DNA from: Spongospora subterranea
Taxonomy: Eukaryota > Endomyxa > Phytomyxea > Plasmodiophorida > Plasmodiophoridae
DNA length: 30,346 bases
Assembly: GCA_900404475.1 (NCBI GenBank)
Contig: OUQQ01000225.1
Coordinates: 1-30,346 of the forward strand
Direction: 5' to 3'
Shown: positions 9,791 through 21,386 of the stretch, piece by piece
How positions within the stretch are numbered: position 1 is the first letter of the stretch
How the letters are laid out: each line of letters begins with the position of its first letter
Program-made: the position numbers and the translations under genes
The notes under the pieces: generated by a model
What the model saw: only the letters and a program-made list of their open reading frames with translations
What the model was told of the DNA's origin: nothing
The model's database searches: none

Positions 9791-10040
9791 TGAACAAAGG
9801 AGCGTGCTCTGGCACACCTCCCATTATGATGGGTTTCATGCTACAATCTTCACATCATCGACCTCTTTGATACTGGCGCTGATAATGTGAAACGCTTCTG
9901 CTAAAAAAAGGTATAAATACAACGCTAACTTATCAGCACATTTTTCAACAAACAGTTTTTGCTGATCTTTGGTCGAATAGTTCTAATTTCCCCTAACATG
10001 CTCGAGTTGAGCAATACAAAGATCGGATCTTCCTTTTTCA
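9791..10040 (-). repeat. Right terminal inverted repeat
   Basis: It is complementary to 8994-9245 and ends outward in tcctttttca. Confidence 0.85.
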
Positions 10041-10327
10041 CTGCGGCTCCGGCCACCTTGTGACCGTTGACGCCGCACCCAGCTTTTTTCAGGATAGCGG
10101 GGCATGCTCGTTCGTGAAGACGGAAACACGATTCGGCATACCCTTTACCATGAAGAGAACTCCAGGATGAGCAACTGCTGAGGCTGTTTTAACCGGTTAA
10201 CCGGTGAAACTGGTTTATTGGCTATTGTGCAGTTTGTGAGCGAGACTTGAAGGGTACGTTAAAAGAGCATCATAATTTTATCCTTTTTGTGATGGTCACT
10301 GGCAAATTATAGGTTTGGGTCTGCGCG
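10041..10327. other. Spacer with a 14-bp palindrome
   Basis: No gene is visible. At 10192-10205 accggttaaccggt is a perfect palindrome, overlapping a second palindrome ttaaccggttaa at 10189-10200. The stretch lies between the right inverted repeat and the transposase of copy B and may be the upstream end of that transposon. Confidence 0.6.
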
Positions 10328-11342
10328 GTGGAGGTGCTCTTATGTGTACCAGGCGAGTTGCTTGAATGGAACATGATGGGGAATCGCATTGGTTTATCAA
10401 TTACGTCTCACAAATGTTCCGATCCAATCCAGCGGCAAGAAAAACACTTTATTGGAAACGCATATGGGCAGCGCATTTCGGGATCAGCGTTCGCGTGTTT
10501 GGCTGGATATTCGATCATCATTGCCAAACGTTCGTCGCGAGCATATTATGATGGGACTTTATTTCCTTCATTGCTATCAAACCGAGGATGTAACATGTTC
10601 ACGTTTTATATCAACGAAAAAACGTAGCGCAACTGGATTTGGGCTGTAGTCAGCAATTGCCAAGCTGAATTATGTAAAATTTGCCATCATCGAAAATTTG
10701 TATAAATTTGCACTGATCTTGTCCATGACCAGATTCATTGGGAAGACCGTTTCGAGAACTGGAATCGTCTTGTACCGTCCTCACACTCGATGGTACAGAC
10801 CTTTGAGTTTTCGAACAAGGCATCTTTGACAAAAACGACGTGTCACACAAGTTCAAACATGCCTGTTTACGTTACGAGATCGGCGTTTCAAAATAGTACA
10901 TGTCTCTAGCGGCGTACCTTGCGGTTCCTGGCCCAACATTCGATTGGTTTGGCATTGTCTAGTGGCAAAATTATGGCTGAGAGAAATGCCATCTGCAGAC
11001 AAAGGTTATCAGGACGGAAGAGAGCACTTTTTGACACCAGCAGAGCCAATGCCAAATAGAGACCGGAAAGCCAGGCTTGAAATGGTGATTAAACGGGTCA
11101 AAGATTTCAAATGTCTTCTCCAAGTCAGGCATGAAATGGTGAACAAACGGGTCAAGGATTTCAAAATGACTACAGAGGCAGTTCCGACATTCCCGAGAAA
11201 AAAAATCAAGTGGTTTTCGCTGCTTGTGCAAATTTGGTTCAGTTGAAGCTTGCAGAACAGCCTTTGCCTGACTTATGGTTGTTGCTGCAGGGTTTACAAT
11301 ATATTTACTTTTCCGCATTAATCACCGCTCCCGCTATAAACT
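10328..11342 (+). pseudogene. DDE_Tnp_4-like transposase relic, copy B
   Basis: Reading across frames gives a nearly full transposase. WKRIWAAHFGIS and HIMMGLYFLHCYQTEDVTCS match the N-terminal region. DGTDLRVFEQGIFDKNDVSH holds the first catalytic Asp, followed by KFKHACLRYEIGVS. GVPCGSWPNIRLVW has Asn where the second Asp is expected. MPSADKGYQDG holds the third acidic region, and EMVNKRVKDFK and ANLVQLKLAEQPLPD form the C-terminus. Stops and frameshifts interrupt it at least four times, so it is inactive. Such DDE_Tnp_4/IS4-like enzymes are common in oomycete genomes. It points away from copy A. A 54-bp in-frame duplication lies in it. Confidence 0.8.
11073..11180 (+). repeat. 54-bp tandem duplication inside transposase copy B
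   Basis: aggcttgaaatggtgattaa at 11073 recurs as aggcatgaaatggtgaacaa at 11127. The unit is 18 codons, so the frame is kept and the motif EMVxKRVKDFK appears twice. Copy A has one unit only. Confidence 0.85.
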
Positions 11343-11760
11343 AAACGGATTAACTACAACAAGTGTCAAATAATTGGGATGCTACGATAGTAACCTAGCC
11401 CAGCTTGCGTTGTTGCTTCTTCTATCGATACTGTAGCGGATGCATGCCCCTTTGGCAAATTATATGGCAGTCAATGGCCAGTATTAACAGTTGACATTGT
11501 ATCGACATATTTAGCGGTTTGTGCGAAACGTGTTCCCCTATTATACAGTATACACAGTGTTTCCATTGGTATTTGATACACTACTTCTGTGATTCATAGT
11601 CTTCTGACACTATTGTATCATGAAGTTGCAGTTGATAATCTCCTTATATCATCACAATCTCTAAACCATCTCAATATCGTTTGTCATCACCGCATCGTCG
11701 CGTCGTGATTGCAAATCTCCGTGTTCACCTCTGAACCTCTATCGGATCTCGCCATCCGAA
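11343..11760. other. Intergenic, upstream of a small plus-strand gene
   Basis: I see no gene. The interval runs from the end of the transposase relic to the ATG at 11761 and should hold that gene's promoter. It is AT-rich with scattered tata-like strings, none at a convincing position. Confidence 0.4.
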
Positions 11761-12255
11761 ATGGCTAGCCTGCTATTGTCGCGACTTCCCTCAGCTGGAC
11801 TACTCTCTGATGTCGATCCCACCTCATCAATAATTCGACCCGGCCAAGTTCAAGCCAGACACAGCGCTGAGGTCCCAGTCCTAATCGAATCTGACCCAGC
11901 ACATATGCTTGTTCGTTCATTGAAGCTTCGTCGCAAAAAAGAGCTAGGTTGGGCTTCCGTCAAAAGGTATAATTCGCTATTTCGCACAACAATCGTTTTA
12001 CTGAATTTCATTTTTAGACCTAATGACGCAGTGGTTGGGTCATCTCCTGCGAAAAAGCGCTTAGCAGTTGCTGTTCAAGCGCCTGGTACACGTACAAGCA
12101 GAAGAGCAGGCCGCCTACAGGAAGTTGCAGCGCAAACAGCCCAAACTGTACCTTCTAGTTCGTCATCAAGACGAATGAGACGGAAACGCCCTCTAAATAC
12201 GGTAGCCGAAGATGTACAAGGATCAAATAGCAGCAGGTCGAAAAGCCCTGAGTAA
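11761..12255 (+). CDS. Small basic Ser/Arg-rich protein, unknown function
   Basis: Two exons (11761-11966 and 12018-12255) are separated by a 51-nt GT-AG intron, giving a protein of 147 residues. Without splicing the frame stays open and gives 164 residues with a hydrophobic insert. The sequence has a LVRSLKLRRKKELGWASVKR patch, then SSPAKKRLAV, a serine run and RRMRRKRPL near the C-terminus. This suggests a nuclear or nucleic-acid-associated protein with basic localisation signals. I do not recognise a family. It converges on the phosphatase gene, whose stop is about 50 bases away. The ATG follows an in-frame-free leader and is the first Met. Confidence 0.55.
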   Translation: MASLLLSRLPSAGLLSDVDPTSSIIRPGQVQARHSAEVPVLIESDPAHMLVRSLKLRRKKELGWASVKRYNSLFRTTIVLLNFIFRPNDAVVGSSPAKKRLAVAVQAPGTRTSRRAGRLQEVAAQTAQTVPSSSSSRRMRRKRPLNTVAEDVQGSNSSRSKSPE

Positions 12256-12302
12256 TTCACATGCAATGGGATTTTTACTAAACTTGTTTATTTAATAAGT
12301 TA

Positions 12303-13081
<779 letters not shown>

Positions 13082-13563
13082 TTTGGTTATTTAATTCCTA
13101 TGTGTCCTTGAAAAAGCCCGTCATTGAACAAACAGAAATTAAAACCCCGAACTTAAGGTAGAACAGCTACAGAATATCTCAAGACGTGCTCCATCACTCA
13201 TTTTCATTTTTCTATTATGTTGTTTCGCTGAATTTTACTGACGTCCCATGGCCATCGTGCAGGAATCGGTTGAAATAGTTTCATCGATTTTTTTATCGAT
13301 TGGATATAGGGCAGCAGCGACGGTGCGTTTCTTGCTCCTTCCCCCTACAAGGTTTGGCTGTGAACGTGGCGCTCGAATCCGTCTTGAGGATAATGAATGA
13401 ACGGCTCGAAACTGCGCCTCCGTGATCATATTCAACTACCTACACATTACAGACAGAACTGGTCTGATAAGGGGGGGGCAGTCGTCGACAAGGGTTTACA
13501 GACAGTCGTCACGACAACAGTTGTTGGGCACAACTGGGGATTTGTTCGCCACCCCAATCAGTC
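13082..13563. other. Divergent intergenic region between phosphatase and NADK
   Basis: The phosphatase runs left from 13081 and the NAD kinase right from 13564, so about 480 bases hold both promoters. A minus-strand frame at 13235-13435 (66 codons, basic) and a plus-strand frame at 13422-13622 are open but unrecognised. A run of seven or more G lies near 13471. An upstream NADK exon with an organelle transit peptide could lie here, but I cannot see one. Confidence 0.4.
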
Positions 13564-14840
13564 ATGAATCGCATCGCGCGAGTCGCCATTTTACGCAAGG
13601 TCAGTTGCTGGGCTCATGCTGAAATTGGGTCCCCGATTATGGCGAATTTCGGGTTAGGTCACGTTCCTTGAACAACTACGAAATTCTTCACAGTCTATGG
13701 TTCAAGGGCGTTCCCGCTTGCAGGCGTTTAGAGATTTACGGGTCATTGACGCTCATGCATCACATCAGAAGACAACAGATTCGGTGATGTTCTGATTCGT
13801 CCAAGTCATCATATTCATGGGTTTGTTGATCAATTTGCTGTGCAGATTTGCTCATATTTGAAATCGCAAAGAATCGCGATCAGGATGAAGGAACAACTGA
13901 CTATCGAGGACATAGATTGGGCGGATTTAGTAATGTCGGTAGGAGGAGATGGAACATTTCTTAGGACTTCACACCTGTTTCACGAATTCGAGTCGACGCC
14001 AATACTCGGAATAAAGTGAGAGGGATCTGGCGATATTCGCTTAATTGTGTACGTACTTATTGATTTATTGTTTGATAGTTCTTCGCCTGAGTCGTCATTC
14101 GGGTTCTATTGTGCAGCGAATGCCGAAACCTTCCCAGAGTTATTCCAAAATTTGCAAAGTGGTGAAACCCAACCCAGACCTATATGGAGGATGCAAATTC
14201 TTATCAATGGCGAGAAGCATCCCGTACTGGCCTTGAACGATGTTTTATTTGCCGCCGGCAGTGCAGCTACGACACTTTAGTAGGCACAAAGCTGTGAAGC
14301 TATTTGTAGTCATTCATTTTTTGTTTTCCAAAGTTACACAATCCGAAAAGGATCCCAAATTCAAATTCAGAAATCCTCGGGCGTTTGGGTGGCAACTGCT
14401 GCTGGCAGCACCGCTGGGATCCTGTCCTCTGGCGGCTGTATTCTACCATGGTCCTCGCGCCATTTCCAGTACAGGGTTAGGGAGCTATTCCCACCGAGTA
14501 TCGGCGGTCAAGTGCCCATTGTTGGAGGGTAGGGCAGTCTGGAATGCTCTTACTGAATCCCGTTTTTACTATCGTCAGGTTTTTTGAGGACGATTTGGAA
14601 CTGATCCCGCGAATGACCTCAGCGAAGCTGTATATTGATGGATGCAATAGATCAGCGACCGTAGGATACAATGATAGTATAACATTTCGGCCATCAGAAC
14701 AGCCCATCAATTGGATATCGTCTCCAATGTGTGACGAAAACAGGAAGAATTTGCAAAAGCTAATGCAAAACTACAAGAGCGATTTGCGAAAATCCCAGGA
14801 CGAGTTTCTACGGCAGCAGTCCGAGCTGTTAATTATTTAA
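13564..14840 (+). CDS. NAD(H) kinase, plant/oomycete NADK3 type
   Basis: The enzyme phosphorylates NAD or NADH with ATP to make NADP(H). Exons are 13564-13599, 13658-13783, 13846-14015, 14079-14279, 14334-14528 and 14579-14840; introns are 50-63 nt. The start gives MNRIARVAILRKVTFLEQLR. The nucleotide site is VMSVGGDGTFLRTSHLF, with catalytic GGDG. Then come ESSFGFYCAANAETFPELFQ, VLALNDVLFA (the N-D motif), GVWVATAAGSTAGILSSGG and LYIDGCNRSATVGYNDSITF. This order, with STAG and the SSGG loop, matches Arabidopsis NADK3 rather than bacterial or animal cytosolic kinases. A polar coiled-coil-like tail of about 50 residues follows. The Met at 13564 is the best start I see, though a longer leader is possible. 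It faces the ABC gene tail to tail, 107 bases apart. Confidence 0.93.
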
Positions 14841-14947
14841 ACATGAATCTATAATATTTGACGTTTATGTGGATAATAAAGGCAAGGGGCTTGTGTTCAG
14901 CATCAATGTAATTAGCTCCGCACACACATCGCTGTTGTTGATCAATC
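14841..14947. other. Convergent gap between NADK and ABC gene stops
   Basis: The 107 bases between two stop codons must hold both 3' ends. ataataaa near 14874 could serve as a polyadenylation signal for the plus-strand gene. Confidence 0.35.
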
Positions 14948-17900
14948 CTAGAACTGACAATTTCTGGCGTTGTATGCGCCTGTTGCTATGCGAACAAAAA
15001 CTTCTTCAAGCGCTACAAGGAACTTATTAGATCGCATCAAGGCTTTAGACACATTCATTATCTGACTTGTATTGGCAATGCACCAGTCTAAGATCCCCAA
15101 ATCCTTCTTGCTGGAGTCGAGCTCGCGAAAAATCTCTGATAGACGCACTGTTCGAGTAGGTATTTCATAGGTGATGATGCCGCATAGCCTAATAGCAAAT
15201 TCATGAGCTGTTGCGAGTTGTTATCATCGATCTGTTACTTATTAAGCATAATGGCACTTGGAGACATTCTCGTGATGTAGTCGATGATTTCTTGGTCACG
15301 GCAGCCATCAGATATGATGGTAAGTTTGTAGCCCTGTTCGAAACGTTTCTTCAAAGCGGAACTTGTTCCTAAAACCTCGTGAATTCAAGGTGTTAACGAA
15401 CAACAGGCCTATACCGATGCAGCGAAGATGGCCTGAAATACATTATTAATTTCTATATAAGATGTAAGAAATGGCGGCCTACCTGCTTCGAAAATCGCAA
15501 CTCTGTCACAAAGATTCTCAGCTTCTTCCATACTAACTCAAATCTTATCGAAGGTTTACCGAAACATTGCACATCATCGTACCTGTGAGTTGTTAATATG
15601 AGGGCACACGACTTTTTGTATTTGTGAATAACCGCCCACAAATTCTTCCGAGCCGCTGGGTCTAGGCCACTACAACAAAGACGGATCAATGCGGGTTATT
15701 TACGAAACGGGGATTCCCCAACGTTGTGGGCTCGTCTAATAGTACGAGACTGGGGTTTCCGATGAACGCGATAGCCACACTTAGGCGACGCTTCATCCCT
15801 GGAAAAAATGTTACAGAAAAGAAATTGATGTATCGTCGCCATACCTCCACTGTATTGCCTTGCTGATTTATGTCGGACACAGAGTAGATCAACATCACGG
15901 AGACTGCTTACAACCGCTGCAAAGCCACATATCAAAAAGCTATAATCTGCATAAGATCAAAATACCATTCTCGAGTTCAGCATCACGAAGACCCTATCCA
16001 ACACTAATCAACAACGATATGGAACATCGCCTGTTGAAGATACCTTCAAGCTTCCAAAAAATTCTGCATAACACTCAGAATCTTACTGAAAAGAGAACAA
16101 AACCCACTCACCAAGATGTTCACCTCCAGTTAGTTCCCCCCAAAGAACATTGTCCTAAATGCCATACTCTGACATGCTTTTTTCAACGATAGAAAGTACG
16201 AATACCTGAGGGCAAACTCCAAGAAGACCATATATAGAGTCTAATTCTTCATCGATGTACTTGCCAAATATTCTAGCATTCCCCGAGGTCGGCTTAACGT
16301 GGCCACACAGCATTGAGAGTGTCGTCGATTTTCCTAAAAGACGCGGACCATTACAAAGAAGGTAGCCAGTAGCATTCCATATACCTGCCCCATTGGAACC
16401 TATATCGACCATAAGTATTGTGTCCTTCAGGCTATTGCATTGCGACCTACCTAAAAATCCCAGGCATTCGCCGAAGCGAACAGTCATCGACAATCCTTTA
16501 ACTGCGATTTTGTCTTTCGTAGACCCGCCGCCTGAATACACTTTTCTCAACCTTCTTATAAGAACAGGTTCTTCACTAGTTTCATCCAGCGCTTTGTTCG
16601 CCTCCTGTATGACGTCTTGACCTATGCGAACGTTTCTGGATGCCAACAAATTACAAAAAAGAATACGAACCTTCATACTGACAATCTTCCAGTCCTCCAT
16701 CTGATAAGTCATCTGGCAGTGCAACGTACTCATTATTTGGCAGTATTGGGACAGCACGCTTTGCGAGAAGATACTTTTTGGTTCGGTGAATCGGATTTCC
16801 GTACTACAAACACAGGTTGGAACTGACGATGCAAAAAGTTGCCAGCAAGCCATACCACTTCTATTACCCAGGCTAGTGTCACAATCGCAAGCCATTCGCA
16901 TGCCAGATAAATGTAAACGCTTAATAAATGAGTGTCAGATTCCAAAATATCACTCATTGACAACCCGGTATTGCCGAAAGCTACACCGTCGCGTAGACTT
17001 AAAAGACCACGATAAAGTGCGAAACTAACAACGCATGTAAGTAAATACCAGATTCAATGATGCGATCCTACGGTGGGAAAAGTTGGATGAAAAACATAGT
17101 AGATGCCGAGGTATACTCAGACGAAACAAAGTTTGCCACTAATGCTGGGGGGATTCAACGTAACAAAACATATTTGGCAAATGAACGCTTACTGCAAGAA
17201 ATCTGAACAATTACAATGGAGTGAGAACCTGACAATTGATTGAAACCACGGTACTTTACCAGGCCAGATGCAAACACAATTAAATACCCAACGACGGTTG
17301 TCTTCGCAAAGAGCGTAAAAAAATCAGTCGATGGAAGAGTTGCAGCGGCAAACGTGTGAAAATACCGTTTTGGACTTGCGGAAGAGACCAGAGACAAGAA
17401 AAGCAGAAGCGCAAATAACGTGACCCCAAATGAACAGAAGAAGAAAGTAGGTACCAAATGAGTTCTGGGTAAAAAAGCGAATCTCAAGAACGCACGCAGC
17501 AAGAATGAGAAATCCCATTGCGAATGAATAAAATATGAAGTTGAAGACGTATGTAACCAGGAAATGTACATTCCGTTGTAAGCCCATCGTCTTCATTAAT
17601 GTCCTAATGTTGCTCTCCCTCTCACTGAAAGCAAAGGTTTCACAAGCTAAAACTCAATTGGAACAATGTAGGACGAACCTGACAATATTATACATGAATA
17701 CAGGGAAAGGAAATGAAAAAATATATATGTAAAGATTCGGTCCACCTATCGTCATTATGTCGAACTCGAATTTTATCTTTGCTGTTGGAAAGTGTTTTGT
17801 TCCAGATAGATAGACTTGCGACGAGCTGGTGACATCAACAGTCCCATTTCTAGATGCAAGCATTCGAAAAACGGCGTTAGACATCAGGCCAAGCAAAGCA

Positions 17901-18896
17901 GGCATGTCTGTATTGAAATGAACATGGAGGAGCTTGCTAATATTACGAATAAAACCTTGCAGATTTGTCAGCGCCCTGTTGACGAGAATGCTATATTTGA
18001 ACAGGTCTGGACCAGCTTCGTTGACAACTAAACCTCCAGTAAACGCATCTGGAGATTCCCATTCCTAGAAAGTTTTTCAGTAAAGATCCACGTCGATACT
18101 TTCCATGTGCGCACCTTATATATGAGGCTATCTGTCTCAGCTTGTGAATTAGAGTTAAAGAAGTTGAGTTTGGATATCAAAAATGGATGTGGATCCACAT
18201 ACGTCTCAGATGCCCGCCGGCGGCTTTTATATCTCGAAGCACGGAATGCCACAACGCCTTTACGAGAGTTGGACTGCGTCGGAAGCACGAACTTAGAATA
18301 TAAACCTACATATATCGTAAATCTAAGGGCTTGAAATTTATGTAATGAAGTCGTATCACCCGTTGTTCGGTTGTTCATTATATCAAACCCGTTGTCTTTC
18401 ATCAAGAAGCGCCCATACTCGCCATCTATCAATCGGGTCCCATAGCTCAACCTGGTCCTAGAGTTAAAAAACACTCGAGCTCAAGATTTGAGAGACAAAC
18501 TACTGTACAGTAAAGAAGGTTGAATGACGCTCGGATGATCAACAGCGGGGATGAACTGATTGTTTCCTTCCCGCACTACTGAATTAATGTAGCTCTGGCC
18601 CATCAACAACAACAATCTGGTTTGAGAATAAGCAATGAAATCCTCAAATTATGAGCGCGAGAGCTTACATCATTGATAGGGGAAAGAACAGTTGGAAAAT
18701 GTTCGTCATATACCTGTGGTGGAGAAGTTGAAGTAATGGAAGCTTGGGACCCATCTCAAACGTACTGGCGCTTCTGTACAATGCATGATTTCTTAAAGAG
18801 GGCAATAACCTGAATGAATAACGTCTGCTTCTGCAGTACGTTCCTGCCGACAAAACGATCGGAATGTATTGGCGTCACTTGGCTTTCGTACCCCAT
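14948..18896 (-). CDS. ABCA-subfamily transporter, one ATP-binding domain
   Basis: Spliced exons run N to C on the minus strand. The start MGYESQVTPI precedes LFKKSCIVQKRQYMTNIFQL, the first membrane segment. A polar region follows, then TM segments including FILAACVLEIRFFTQ, FLLLFIWGHVICASAFLVSG and TTVVGYLIVFASGLVKYRGF. The ATP-binding domain has GECLGFLGSNGAGKSTTLSM, GLLGVCPQ, signature QYSGGMKRRLSVA, Walker B PSLVLLDEPTT and GLDPAARKNLW, then an H-loop LTTH. The C-terminus ends LGILDWCIANTS, LEEVFVRIA. One transmembrane block and one ATPase domain is the half-size ABCA layout seen in plants and protists, probably for lipids. The intron at 16334-16384 splits the Gly codon just before the Walker A Lys. 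There are about 14 or more exons, and the extracellular part near 17600-18470 is poorly resolved. Confidence 0.9.
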
Positions 18897-19340
18897 TTGG
18901 CAAAAATGATGTGGGTACCACAGAAATTGCCGCTAGTATTTTGGACAAAGTTATAGAAAATCCTCAGGCTCGGTGTCAGAGACCCCGGTCTGTCTATTGT
19001 CCAGATGTGATAAACGACCGATTATGGAATCGATGAAAACGGCGGTAAATTGGAACTGGTGCGCATTAGCGGTCTACAGAAGGGGGGGGGTTACCCCCTT
19101 GTAATGTCACTCGTGTAGCTCACACTCAACGAATGCCGTATACAGTGACCACAACTCGCGTAAGTGCGGAGGGTGCAGCCACTCACGGCAGTGGCCTTGA
19201 AAATGCATGCCGCTGGCACTGTCGGCACTTCTTTACCGCACCCGTAGCCTGGACTGTAGTGTTGTACGTAACAACTTAGGGTTTGCGGAAGTCGGTTGTT
19301 CCGCACATTTCAAACCTTTTCGACGTATATAACTGCGGTT
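18897..19340. other. Upstream of ABC gene; no recognisable gene
   Basis: It likely holds the ABC transporter promoter. At about 19080-19100 a run of nine G followed by ttaccccctt makes a short aaggggg/ccccctt inverted repeat. Small frames on both strands are anonymous. Confidence 0.4.
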
Positions 19341-19679
19341 TTACTGATTAGACATGGTGTTGAAACAATTGTGCAGAGAACTTTTCCATGATCTGATGCC
19401 CTGGACGATCCTTTCTTGAAAAAAGCTCTCCCGATTGAAGTCAGGACACGGACGGCGGTCAGGACCTGGAATTGGTTCCAGTGCCTGGGAAGTTCGCTGT
19501 TGCACCACACCAGCAACTTCAATAGATTGGTCCCAGTCGTTCTCAGTCTCATCCTCAGTCTCCATAACAGATTGCCAACGAGCAATCACATTGGATTCAC
19601 ATTCGCAGTCAATATTAATAGCATCGGTTTGAGCAGCAACATTGTCGGAAGGAGGATGTTCATGTTCACCTCCCCTTCA
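19341..19679 (-). other. Open frame, about 110 codons, acidic, unidentified
   Basis: The minus-strand frame is open from just after a stop near 19680 to 19341. It reads EHEHPPSDNVAAQ, then INIDCECESNVIARW, QSVMETEDETENDWDQS and RIVQGIRSWKSSL. The first in-frame Met is at 19589. The biased, acidic composition resembles a real protein segment more than chance, and it could be an exon or a transposon product. I recognise no family. Confidence 0.3.
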
Positions 19680-19740
19680 TTCTTTGCTTAAGACGTTCTG
19701 TTGGTTGAAACGATGGGTGCTATGAGTCGTTATTGTCGGC

Positions 19741-20210
19741 CTTTAATTGCTTTGGTCCGAAGTCGTCTTGTTCGCGAACATTCTTTTAACGATGGCAGTC
19801 TTTCTAACTTCTTCAGCAGATATACGATTACGTTTTGCAGTATAAATCAGTGAGAGTTCGCTAAGCAATCTCTCGCGTGTTGCTGTATTGACCGCAACAA
19901 AAAGAACAGTCAAGGCCAGCGCCGGAATTTTACAGCTGTCCATCGATGTGTTGACACAATTGCCAAAACTCGACATGACCGTCAAATTCATAAAACCATA
20001 CGTCGATGAGATTGCCTTCGATTCATTTAAACATACCCTCCCCGAAGGTTGCCATAATCATCATCAACAAGTCGACGATAGTAAGTGAGTGCGATGTCAC
20101 TAATCCGATTAACAGCTACGTAATCGTCTATCTGCTGAAAAAGTTAGAAAGACTGCCATCGTTTGAAATAATATTCGCAACAAGGCGACTCAGAACCAAA
20201 GCAATCAAAG
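19741..20210. repeat. Inverted repeat of about 92 bp, arms 19741-19832 and 20119-20210
   Basis: The two arms are roughly 80 percent identical as reverse complements and share cgatggcagtctttctaac and tcagcagata. The similarity is visible in protein too: the left arm on the minus strand encodes RISAEEVRKTAIV and the right arm on the plus strand encodes RLSAEKVRKTAIV. So two copies of one coding segment face each other. The minus-strand frame 19743-19991 (82 codons) is intact in the left copy; the right copy has stops. This could be a small element or a duplicated, decayed gene. Confidence 0.75.
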
Positions 20211-21386
20211 GCAGAAAGAAGTCACCCGTTTTTGCACCGACTATTTGGAGTTTTTAGAGAGATCCTGACTCTGTTTTCTCTTTTGTTTTACCAGGCTGGA
20301 GGGGACGCCCATGCCATCGCCATGGGTCAAAATAATTGGCCAGGCATGATCGGCGTTGGCGGATGTAAAAAATGACAGACATGATGGCACTGGTCCAACT
20401 TCGTACGATGTGTACATGGCGGCAAGACCTTTAGGCCGTCTGACGATGACAACTGGTTGTTCTTTACTGTGTTGATCTCTTCCGAGTTGTACTGATTCAT
20501 TTTGTTGTCGTCGCGACTGCGTCAAGCAGTCGTCAAATTTGGGTTGGGTACTGGTCGACCTTTTGTTGAGCGAGTTCATATTGCTGTCCGGCGATGAATG
20601 AATCAGCCCAACCGCTTTTATCGACTACGTCAATTTCGGGAACATTACCATCAATCATAGCCATGTCACCCCTTCCAATATATATCAGACACGACCCTTT
20701 TCGAATTGCATTTGGCATAGCGAGACAGCGGTTTACCCCAATATGATTGCTTGTGGCAAGCGAATATAATTAGGTCCCCAGGGTTTGACACTGTTGTTTT
20801 CTTGGCACAACACATCGATGATATATTTTTTCTGGGACACGCTATTGCAAAAATCAATGACTGTTTGGGCACATGATCAAGCGCTACATTCGCGCAAATC
20901 GTTGATGGAGTCAACCGCTTTGTTTCCATCATGCCGACTAAATTGCCTCGCGGGTCACGAAGAACATTGCGGACGAGTTTGGCGGCCTTGTTCAATCGAA
21001 ATCGGAGAGTGTCCGTTCGTGTCAAGTCCTTGAGAGGGTTGTTCACAGAAATGTCGCACACCTGGTGAAAGAGGTTATCCTCGTGGATATATTCGATAAA
21101 AATCGCCGCCGATATGTAATTGTTTCCAGTGATGAACTTGCCGAAAATGTTTTATGGACCGATCGACCATAAGCCCTGGCGCTTTATAGAGAACATCTTT
21201 ATCAAAAGTTCCAGATATAATACATGAAAGTGCATTGGTTCATCATCCGATGCGTTTTATTGAATCACAGGGTGGCTTTGGTCCAGCGCCGCCATTGCTT
21301 CTTAAAATCGGCGTCGAACTTCCCAGGTTAATGATGAAGGGAGACCATCCCATGTCAAATGAAACTTCGACGAGCGCGACACCAAA
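20211..21386. other. Unresolved stretch with several minus-strand ORFs
   Basis: Minus-strand frames overlap at 20241-20579 (112 codons), 20533-20718 and 20666-21061 (131 codons), and open frame continues upstream to about 21160 with FIEYIHEDNLFHQVCDIS. They include LRFRLNKAAKLVRNVLRD and DVVDKSGWADSFIAGQQYEL. Consecutive frames on one strand suggest a decayed or spliced gene or a retroelement, but I recognise no catalytic motif. It is separated by only about 460 bases from the conserved protein downstream on the other strand. Confidence 0.3.

Larger units (their letters stand above)
8994..10040. mobile_element. Element with about 250-bp terminal inverted repeats
   Basis: The left arm, about 8994-9245, reads outward-in from tgaaaaagga and matches the reverse complement of the right arm, about 9791-10040, nearly base for base with scattered small indels. 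Both arms hold ctcgagcatgtta (or its complement), cagaagcgtttcaca and the tract aacccatcataatgggag. The repeat stops abruptly on the outside of each arm. Flanking cactgtag and cactgcgg could be a target-site duplication but overlap the repeat ends, so this is uncertain. The total of about 1.05 kb with no recognisable transposase suggests a non-autonomous MULE- or foldback-type element. Confidence 0.85.
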
